Of a stretch of 16,582 nucleotides of DNA, positions 1-8,184 are shown piece by piece. How positions within the stretch are numbered: the first letter of the stretch is position 1; each line of letters begins with the position of its first letter. This DNA comes from Phellopilus nigrolimitatus (taxonomy: Eukaryota > Basidiomycota > Agaricomycetes > Hymenochaetales > Hymenochaetaceae): contig JAJOHG010000497.1 in the NCBI GenBank assembly GCA_021029095.1, positions 1 through 16,582 on the forward strand, read 5' to 3'. Position numbers and translations under genes: made by a program. Below the pieces are notes generated by a model, which did no database searches, was not told where the DNA came from, and was given only the letters and a program-made list of their open reading frames with translations.

Positions 1-51
1 TTGTCGATCGGGTCTCGTTGTTTACACCACTGAAAGAAATGCCGATTCACA

Positions 52-2925
52 ATGACAACACTCGGCGAAACGTCTTCTTTTTCCGACCTCTTTAATCAAG
101 ACGAGCCTGAATTTCTGGAGGCTCTGCGCACTACAGGTCTTTCCAGGTGATATTCCCGTGGACAGTAGTTGTGGGCGAAAGCGCCAACATTCTGGAGATC
201 GTGAGGTGCTATCGAAACTTTCTCAGGAATTCGTCAAGAAGCTATCACAGGCCTCAACGACTTGTGGAGACGAGTCAGGCAACGAGGAACAAACTGGTGG
301 TAGAAAAAAGCGCATGAAGACATCTGTAGAACCCGATTTCGTTGAAGGTTCGTCTCGGAATCAAGAACAAGATGATATCCGACGTTTCGATGAAGTCCGT
401 TCCGAGAAACAATCTAAAGCAAATCCTCTTCCAATTTACTCCACTGATCCGGCCTCTCTCGAAGACGCGTCACGCGTCCCTGACTACGCTCCGTACAAGG
501 CCAACGAGCACGCAGAACGGCTTATGCAAGATGCTAATTTCCGTACGGCTCATACATCTGCTGGCGGCTCCGATTTTATCGATGGCTTCTACAAGAACTC
601 ACGCCTCCATCACCTCAGCACCTGGAAAGTTGAGTTGCGAGCCCTCGTCGCGGAGGCGCAAGAACGCGCAGATAAAGAATTCATTCAGGGAGATGGAGGT
701 GGAGGAGGTGTGGAGACTGTAGCAGACGATGGAGAAGATGGTGGCGACGGACTGGTGGGCAAGGTGAAAGCAGATACGGACACGAGCATGCGCGGGAATG
801 CATTTCAACTGTTGCGCTCGCCGAGTAAAGGAAAGGGAAATGCGCGAGAACAGGACGAGAGTGTGATCATGCATTGTGACTTTGATTGCTTCTTCGCTTC
901 CGTTGGGATCCTTACGCGGCCTTATCTCAAGGATCAGCCAGTCGTCGTCTGCCATTCTCAGGCCTCGCAGGGAGAATCGAGCACAAGTGAGGTCTCTAGT
1001 GCTAACTATAAGGCAAGGGATTCCGGTATCAAAGCTGGTATGAGGTATGTCTCCAGCAAATCGTCTCGGACGACTTTTTGATCTCTTTCCAGTTTGCAAC
1101 AGGCTCGAAAACTCTGTCCATGCGTTGTCACGATCCCTTACGAGTTCGAAAAGTACGTATTCAGTCATACTTTGGCGTCCAGTTCTAAAGTATTTGCAGG
1201 TACAAGAAAGCCTCTTTACAGCTGTACACGATCCTCTTGTCGTACGCAGATGATCTTCAAGCCGTTTCCGTTGACGAGGCACTCATTGACGTCACAACCG
1301 CCGTGAAGAATGTGCCTTCGTCTCCAGGCAAACGCTACGACCCCGCCAAAACCTTTGCAGAGATGCTACGTGCCAAGATCAAGGAAAGCACGGGCTGCGA
1401 TGGTATGCAACATACCACGTCCACCAGTCCATGCTTATTCATTATATCATAGTGTCCATCGGTATTTCACACAACATCTTGCTCGCGCGCCTCGCGACAC
1501 GCAAGGCGAAGCCCGCAGGGTCATACCACCTCAAACTCGCGGACCTTCAGAAGTACATTGAGCAGTGAGTCACGGACGCGTCAAGATTCATTTGCAAATG
1601 CGTACTTAAAGGCGTACGTTAGTGTATGTGTTGATGAATTGCACGGTTTCGGACGCGCAACACGCGAAAAAGCGCTGGAGAAGTTCGGCGTGGCAACGCT
1701 CGGTGAACTCGCGAAGAAACCGAGGAGTGTGTTGTGTGATGCACTCGGAAAAACGACCGGCGCAACGTTGTACGACGCGGTACGCGGAATTGATAACCGT
1801 CGTCTTGAGTCGGATAAGGCGCGTAAGTCGGTGTCTGCGGAAATCAATGTAAGTAGGAACTAAAGCTGGTCACATGACGATGCTGACTGGTAGTTTGTAG
1901 TACGGAATCCGCTTTGAGAACAGCGAACAGGCACAGGCGTTCATGTTCCAGCTCGCTGAGGAGGTGGCCAGGCGACTCAGTGAGATTGAGATGCGTGGGC
2001 GGTCGCTGACGCTCAAGATCATGAAGCGTGACCCTGACGCCCCCGTTGAGCCTCCGAAGGTACGCGTTTATTCGTCTTTCTGCGAATTCAGTAAATTGAA
2101 GTCATCCAGTTTCTCGGACACGGTTGCTGCAACATCTTTAATAAACAGGCAAACCTCTCTTCGGCAGATGGGCGTGCGACGAGCGACGCGCTCGTCATCG
2201 GTCAGCAAGCCTGGCGCCTCCTAAAGAGCCTCGCGTTTGATTCCCGGGAGCTGCGTGGCATTGGCATCCAAATCCAGAAGCTCGAGAAGGCGACACAGTC
2301 GAGTGAGCTTGGTCAATTGAAGCTGGGTTTCAAGCCGAAGAAGGTGGCGAAAGAGGCAAAAGAGGCTAAGGGGAGACCCGACATCGCACTTACTGTTCAA
2401 CCGGCATCATCTCCCGACTTCGACTCGGGACCGACTCAACCCACGCAGGCCTCAAACCTTGCCCTTCCTTCGTTCTCGCAGGTGGACCGCAGGAGTTTCG
2501 AATCGCTTCCGGTGAATTTGCGCCATGAGATCACGAAGGAATATAGCAGGCGATCGGCGTCTCCTGCGCTTTCTGGGATCGGCGACAGCGCGCCCTCGCT
2601 CTCGCCGCCGAAGCGCAAGACAACTGACAAGGGCACGCCGCTGGGGCGCATTACACAGGCACTCGCACCGCGCAACCGCACGGGGTCCGGGCTCTCTTCT
2701 GCGAGCGCTGCCGCGGTGCAGAAGCACAATATTTTTGAGCGTTGTCAGGTGCAGAAGGAGACGCGCGGGACGAGGGTTGAAGTGACACGTGCGGAACTCG
2801 CTCGGCTCGGAATTGACGCGCGCGTGTTCGCAGAGCTTCCGGCGGAGCTGCAGCTAGAGCAGCTCGCGAGCGTGCGGTTTGCGCGGTCGTTCAAAGGGAA
2901 GGGATCGGATGTACTGAAGAAGTAA
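52..2925 (+). CDS. REV1: DNA repair protein Rev1, Y-family dCMP transferase
   Basis: Rev1 inserts dCMP opposite abasic sites and damaged guanines in nuclear translesion synthesis. Exons: 52 to about 136, then 137-1044 in the next frame, 1093-1152, 1200-1402, 1453-1564, 1623-1848, 1901-2059, 2110-2925; all introns are 47-58 nt GT-AG. Numbering from the GTG at 158, I see KNSRLHHLSTWK (about 146-157, including the arginine that pairs with dCTP), MHCDFDCFFASVG with metal-binding D241 and D243, YKAR (284-287) and SVDEA (339-343). A helix-hairpin-helix (ELHGFGRATREKALEKFG), a little finger and two ubiquitin-binding motifs (SLPVNLRHEI, ELPAELQLEQL) follow. A Gly/Asp-rich linker (177-210) precedes the palm. 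The ATG at 52 opens SSFSDLFNQDEPEFLEALRT, which continues only after a one-base frame change. The next in-frame ATG is at 314. BRCT and C-terminal domains are not visible. Identity is certain; the N-terminus is not. Confidence 0.94.
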
Positions 2926-3400
2926 AGTTAGAATGTAATTCACTAAGTTATCTTATTATCATGTATCCTTACCAATTATATTGCTCAATGGTTTTTTTCT
3001 ATAGTTGTTCGTTCAGAGTTCTATGTTAACCTTGTACATGGGGTTATGCAAGCACTTCTGAGCTCTCCTGAAAGCGTTCAACAGACGATTCATGGCATGC
3101 GCAGTCGAACTCCTCGGACTGTTCGGCGTTCGCCGTACCATTTTTTAGAAGCACGAGTTATTTATGCACCATTCTTCACTTACATTGAGGGCACGCCGGG
3201 ACGCTTGTATAAAATGGTGCTGGCCCCGAAATAACCACGTAACTTTCCCACCCTTGTGACTTCGTTGATCAACGGCGTTTCGTGGGATTTCCTCATACGA
3301 GATGGACATGAAGCAACCATCAGATTCATTCGAACTCTCCGTGCACTTATAAAGAGAGGGTGTCCGGTCTCGCCTTACGGTGTTTGCACGACCTGGAACC
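2926..3400. other. intergenic region between REV1 and the GMC oxidoreductase gene
   Basis: This 475-base stretch contains the 3' untranslated end of REV1 and the promoter of the downstream GMC gene. I looked in all frames for a continuation of Rev1 (its missing C-terminal domain) and found nothing resembling it. Short open frames here have no recognisable family and no splice logic. Two TATA-like sequences are present, at 3208-3214 and 3348-3353. Confidence 0.7.
3348..3353 (+). promoter_or_regulatory. candidate TATA box of the GMC oxidoreductase gene
   Basis: TATAAA lies 48 bases before the ATG at 3401, which would fit a short 5' untranslated leader. A second match, TATAAAA at 3208-3214, lies about 190 bases before the ATG and would imply a longer leader. 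Fungal transcription start sites are loosely positioned, so which one is used, if either, cannot be told from sequence. Confidence 0.4.
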
Positions 3401-5495
3401 ATGTGGCCCTTATCTACGCCATACCCCGAGGTTGCATGTCAATCTCTAGCAAAAGAATATGATTATATCATAATTGGTGAGTCGCCGGTTCCTTCTCATC
3501 CTCGACGTCTCCGGAAGTCGCTCACTCCTTTTGTGGAGGCGGAGGAACCACTGGTTGCGTTCTTGCCAACCGTTTGAGCAGCGATCCCACGGTCTCCGTT
3601 CTTCTCGTCGAGAGGGGTGTTGCCGAAAACACCTGGGCATCTCACGTTCCGCTTTTCTCCACGGACTTCGACTCTGTAGGCGATAGAACGTACAGGCGCA
3701 ACAGTCTTCCCCAGAAATACGTTGGGGACAAGACACAGGAGCTTCTCAGCGGAAATGTGCTCGGCGGCACCTCGAGGATCAACTCGATGCTGTACACTCG
3801 TGGCATTGCTGCGGAGTTCAATGCGTGGAGTGCCGCAGGCAGAAAGGGCTGGAGCTACGAAGAGGTTCTACCTTTGTTCAAAAAGTCACAGCGTAGCTTG
3901 GTTAGCAATGCTGGACCTGAGAGTGGGCGGAATGGTACGTGTCTAGAATGCTTTCATTCGCTAAATCACCAATCTGTTTAATTACAGGTGAATGGACCAC
4001 TCGGACCCATGATCGAGCATATTTTACATCCACGACTCGGTTAGACCTTCTTCCTCAGAGTCATAGATGTTTTTTCGACTTCTTTTTCACTTCAGAGTTT
4101 TTGAAGCGGGGAAAAAGCTCGGACTTCCCTACATTGAGGACGTCAACTCGTCCAGCAGTCCGGCTTTCGGGTGCGCCAAGTCACATTTTACGCTCAACGA
4201 AAAAGGTTATCGTCAATCGACGTTCGCCGCGTTTCTTCCGGCCGAGCTCGTTCACTCACGCAAGACCCACCTAACTGTCTGCACTGGAACGAAGACAACA
4301 AAAATAGAGATCAAAGCTGGTCCAGACGGTAGTCCGCGTGCCGAAGGCGTCTATCTTCAACCTGTGTCCACACGTTCACCTACTTACTACGTCTCCGCGA
4401 AACGGGAGGTAATTCTGTGCTGCGGCCCTCTTGGAAATCCGCAGATTCTTCATCTAAGGTTCGTTTGCACGCCAGAATTCACACTTTCGCGATGCTTAAA
4501 GAGACACAAAGTGGCGTCGGCCCTGAAGATCATCTGAGGTCCCTAGGCATTCCGGTTATGAAGAATCTACCAGGAGTGGGATGTCATCTTGTATGTTTTT
4601 AGCTCGCTTCATTTCTCTTTGTCGATAATCCTTAGCTCAACGCTCTCTCTTCAGCAAGATCATATCGCCGTGCCGATCGTCTATCATGTCCCCATGAGTG
4701 ACTCGCTCGTAAATCTTGAGAAACGACCCCTCTCTTTTATCCGAGAATTTTTCGAATACATGATTTTTGGGACTGGTCTGCTCCTCTCACCTGTCTTAGC
4801 ACTGAGCGTATTTGCAAAATCGGACCTGCTGGACGCGCAATCACACTTGCGTGCAAGTTCACAACAGACGGACGCACGAGACCCTGAAAATTTACCCGAC
4901 ATTGAGATCATGCCTGTGAGTCACTTCTGTTGTTTAAGGCATTCAATCGCTCAAATACTGACGGTATCGCATTCAGATACCTTATGATTGCACTGGACTG
5001 CCTTTCGACAAGACTCAGGGCGCGTTCAGCTTCCTCAATGTGGCTCTTCGCCCCCAATCCACGGGCACTGTTCGCGTCATGTCCAGTAATCCCAGCGAAC
5101 CCGTCGAATGCGAACTCAATTCGCTATCGACACCTCAGGACTGGAAGGTGATGAGGGCGTCTCTTCGACTGTCACTAGCGCTCGCCAAGGAATTGCGTGC
5201 GAGTGGTTATCCGATGACAGACTCCCGCGTCCCCGCCAGTGAGTCGGACGAAGACCTGGACGCTCATATCAAGAAATGGGGAAGGACGACCTACCATTAT
5301 TCGTCGACGTGTCGAATGGCGCCCGAGGATGACCCGGCGCCGGGTGTCGTCGATGACGAGCTCCGGGTCCATGGAGTGTACGGTCTACGCATCGCGGACA
5401 GCAGCATCTTCCCCAAAATCATCGCCACGCATCTCCAAGCGCCGTCTGTCATGGTAGGCGAAAAGTGTGCAGAGCTGCTACAGGGAAGTCATTGA
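3401..5495 (+). CDS. GMC-family FAD oxidoreductase (alcohol oxidase/dehydrogenase type)
   Basis: Exons 3401-3476, 3539-3934, 3988-4039, 4096-4458, 4512-4590, 4655-4915 and 4977-5495 join in phase to 581 residues, normal for the glucose-methanol-choline family. These FAD enzymes oxidise alcohols or sugars, reducing O2 or another acceptor. The Rossmann motif GGGTTG (26-31) follows YDYIIIG, and E50 in LLVERG is placed to bind the FAD ribose. GNVLGGTSRINSML (from 97) matches GMC signature 1. GPLGNPQILHLSGVG matches signature 2 except for N where S or T is usual. Active-site histidines are H516 (TYHYSSTCRM) and H561 (IIATHLQAP). The N-terminus MWPLSTPYPE... is not a signal peptide, so the enzyme is probably intracellular. 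This sets it apart from secreted aryl-alcohol oxidases. Substrate is unknown. The short exon 3 (GEWTTRTHDRAYF) was chosen because its phases fit both neighbours. Confidence 0.92.
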
Positions 5496-6144
5496 GGTCA
5501 TGTCGTTTGTGAAATCGCATCGCGTTCTAACCTTCCCCCATGTTGCTTAATAAAATGGCCTCCTTTGAGTTCTTTGAGCTCAAGAGACGTGCGAAGTCTG
5601 CGCTAAGTTCATGAAACCGTCACTAGCTTTCCGCTCGACGGTGCAGACCGGTATTCACTCAGCAGAATGCAGTAGCGGCTTGCTTTCATCAACAACCGCC
5701 GGTGAAGTCCGTGAACGGCCACTAAAGTTGAAAATTTTCGATTTTCACGATTTCATCCACATGCTAAAGGGCTTATCCACATGTGCTAAAGTTTTCAAAT
5801 AGTGTAGGAAGGCACGAACCTCAACGAATGACCATTCCCTTCTTTCTGTGCAATGTTTTTCCTACTCAAAATGATGGGGTCGAGCGCATATGTGACGTAC
5901 AAATGGTTTTTAAAAACAAAAAAAAAAGTAATATCTCCTGAATGCGCTCCCTAAAATCCATTCAGACCCAGGATTAGTCTCACAACCAGCGTACTGGACT
6001 CCTATTTGTTGATGGGTAACGCTTTCCAGGCGGATTTCAGGAAGAGGTAAATCTGTGTGGCCAAAGTCATCAGAATCGTACGCACTCGTTGAAATCAAAA
6101 AAAAAGGAAGAGAACTTCGTACATATGGATTATGACACTGAATT
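5496..6144. other. convergent intergenic region between GMC and F-box genes
   Basis: About 650 bases separate the stop codons of two convergent genes. Visible are the AATAAA at 5549, A-runs near 5918-5927 and 6096-6104, and an imperfect direct repeat (ATCCACATGCTAAAG at 5755-5769 and ATCCACATGTGCTAAAG at 5775-5791). A 62-codon minus-strand open frame (5910-6098) directly downstream of the F-box gene has an acidic YDSDDFGHTD stretch. It might be a missed last exon, but I could not establish the splice. Confidence 0.6.
5549..5554 (+). promoter_or_regulatory. candidate polyadenylation signal AATAAA of the GMC gene
   Basis: A perfect AATAAA lies 54 bases after the stop codon of the GMC oxidoreductase gene, a typical position for a fungal 3' end signal. 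No other canonical AATAAA was noticed just downstream of the other genes, but fungi tolerate many variants. Confidence 0.45.
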
Positions 6145-7689
6145 TCAATCTGTTAGCTTCATCTTGAAGTCGAAGCTTTGCTCGGGCCCGCAGATATCTG
6201 ATGCAATAGGCGTACTTCGTTGTTTATCTCCAGCTTTAGGTGAGCCTCGTAAAGTCCTGTTTGACCGGTTGTGATCCGAGCTGCGAAGGGATGCTCCAGA
6301 CGAGCTTCCAGGCAAGCTACGACGGAGAGTAGTGCTCGAGGAAACCGATATTTGTTTGGTGCCGCACTTCACGTACTTCCCACTCATGTCTGACCTTTTA
6401 TACTTATACTCAGTATGACCGGGTTTGAACAAATTTCCGAGATGATCAAGGAATCGTATTCCAGTTGTCCTGAATTTCTCCAGTAGCCTGTGGCAGACGA
6501 ACACGTCCTGTCGCATATTCCGAGAGGGAACCTCGTGCAATAGTTGCATGGTCTTCAAAGCGGGGAAGGCTGTGTCACGGTCATCAAGGATCTTCTCGCA
6601 AATTCCAATGACATATGAGCCCGAGTCTCTTCGGGAATGAGTGTATACAATACCAATGTGTGTCAGTTTCGACATGACAGATCCTCGCGTAGACAGGAGC
6701 CGTGAGTCAGACATATGAAATGCGAGCTCCCGGAGGTTTGGCATCGTGGTCAAGTCCACCAAAATCTCAGAGCACCAACTGGCGAACGTGGTTATCTGAC
6801 GCCCATATCTCTCGAAGAACTCGTTGGCCAGATATTTGTAGTCCGGGAAGAATGTCGATTCCTCAGGCAGCTCGGCGATAATCGTGGTCAAGGAAGGTAG
6901 ACCCATGCCATTCAGACTGATGATAAGAACATTGATTGGGCCTTTGACCGTGTGAAGGTGAGGCATCTCTACTGCTCCAATCTTGGAACGCCTGATAAAG
7001 AGCGCAACAGTTGAAATTTCCAGGACACGAAGCTGTGCTGCGAGGTTAAGCAGCAAAGGCGCAAGTCTGATCTCCGATGCGAATCGCCAGTTCAGAACTT
7101 GAAGAGAGGGACACGTCTCCGCGACCGTCCTTCCAAAACTGCGTCCATAACATGTATCTTCATCAGTCATGCAGACTGTAAGGTGAGTCAAGCTTGTGCA
7201 GCGACGGAGCACGGCCTTCGCCACGATATAAAGTGATGCGAGATCCCTAAGAGGATAATATGGCGCTATTTGCGGATCACGGTGAATTAAGTCGAATGTT
7301 GAAGGCTCCTCTATGAGCATTATGTCCATCCTTCGCGTGTATCGTGCCAAGTTGCTTTCCAAATCAGACGAGTCTCTGAGCGCATCTCTGAGTCCGCACA
7401 AACCACGAGCACTGCGAATGCGTACGAATTCGTACGGGAGCCCCTTCGTCAAAGCGTGGAACAGTTTCGAGACTAGGGCAAGGGAGAATTTGGTAGGCAA
7501 GTTGCTGCAGTTGGCTCTTTCGCGTCGATAACAATCCAGCAGAAAGGGATTCCACGGTCCTCGGGTGCGTTCGCTGTTGTCGGTAGCCCAATTTGAAAAT
7601 GAGAATTCAGAAAAGATTTTGAGTAAGATTTCATCAGGAAGGGAGAGCAGCGAGGTTTTTCCCGCGGATTGTGTTATGGGCAGAGCCAT
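6145..7689 (-). CDS. F-box protein with leucine-rich middle region
   Basis: A single uninterrupted 514-codon frame. F-box proteins present substrates to SCF ubiquitin ligases by binding Skp1 through the F-box. The F-box begins with LLSLPDEILLKIFSEF (14-29). It is interrupted by about 35 residues and resumes as LALVSKLFHALTKGLPYEFV, a form common in large agaricomycete F-box families. Residues of about 170-330 are leucine-rich with LRR-like spacing (LTHLTVCM, LQVLNWRF, LRVLEIST, MPHLHTV, LPSLTTII), suggesting a substrate-binding solenoid. The last 85 residues or so are Ser/Arg-rich low complexity (SVSSSTTLRRSLPGSSSGAS), unlike the acidic ends seen in many relatives, so the annotated end could be intron read-through. 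The start MALPITQSAG was chosen as the ATG just before the F-box. The substrate cannot be inferred. Confidence 0.85.
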   Translation of the reverse strand: MALPITQSAGKTSLLSLPDEILLKIFSEFSFSNWATDNSERTRGPWNPFLLDCYRRERANCSNLPTKFSLALVSKLFHALTKGLPYEFVRIRSARGLCGLRDALRDSSDLESNLARYTRRMDIMLIEEPSTFDLIHRDPQIAPYYPLRDLASLYIVAKAVLRRCTSLTHLTVCMTDEDTCYGRSFGRTVAETCPSLQVLNWRFASEIRLAPLLLNLAAQLRVLEISTVALFIRRSKIGAVEMPHLHTVKGPINVLIISLNGMGLPSLTTIIAELPEESTFFPDYKYLANEFFERYGRQITTFASWCSEILVDLTTMPNLRELAFHMSDSRLLSTRGSVMSKLTHIGIVYTHSRRDSGSYVIGICEKILDDRDTAFPALKTMQLLHEVPSRNMRQDVFVCHRLLEKFRTTGIRFLDHLGNLFKPGHTEYKYKRSDMSGKYVKCGTKQISVSSSTTLRRSLPGSSSGASLRSSDHNRSNRTLRGSPKAGDKQRSTPIASDICGPEQSFDFKMKLTD

Positions 7690-8184
7690 GACGGAAAGGT
7701 GGTTCGAAATGAGTCGTGTTCATAACATGGTCCAGGGTTCGAGCACAGCCACTAGCTTCTATTTGTATACTGTTTTTCCAAAGCCACAAGACTTGGTCCC
7801 AGCATCCAGACAATTTCGCCAGTTGACTGATAGTATAGAGTTCATTACCTGTTGTCCAAGCGGGCAAATCACAGTATGCCTCAGAATTACAAGGAAACAA
7901 CAATCAAGAGTTTGCTAGTCCGTCATATAACATCATTTCTTTTCAATATCTGACATCTGAGTGATATTACAGCTATTGCATTTTCCGTTTGTATGGCAAT
8001 TGTATTTGAGTGGGATTGAAGTCAGAGCCAAAGATTATTCTGGTCTCTAGGTCGAAAACTCTGATCTGCATGATTATCAACACGTAATAAGTTACGACAC
8101 TTAATTATACAGTCTGCCGCGTCAAGTAAATTGCTTGAGACTCTGTATGACAGCTAATGCACACACATAATTAGAAAGAAGGCG
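7690..8184. other. intergenic region, 3' side of TIP gene and promoter of F-box gene
   Basis: This 495-base AT-rich stretch lies between two genes on the minus strand. It must hold the 3' untranslated region of the upstream membrane-protein gene and the promoter of the F-box gene. An open frame (7634-7903, minus) overlaps the F-box start in another frame and shows no family resemblance. I see no further gene, RNA or repeat. Confidence 0.6.

Noticed and set aside
137..146. GTCTTTCCAG as a 10-nt intron that would repair the REV1 frame
   Set aside because: The ends and length fit the frame, but spliceosomal introns cannot be this short. A one-base indel or alternative start is simpler.
599..1282. 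227-codon minus-strand open frame across REV1
   Set aside because: It lies antisense to the REV1 palm exons, crosses their introns and resembles no family. It is a shadow of the real gene.
3988..4039. Alternative reading VNGPLGPMIEHILHPRL for GMC exon 3
   Set aside because: Its phase does not match the preceding exon end at 3934. The GEWTTRTHDRAYF frame matches on both sides.
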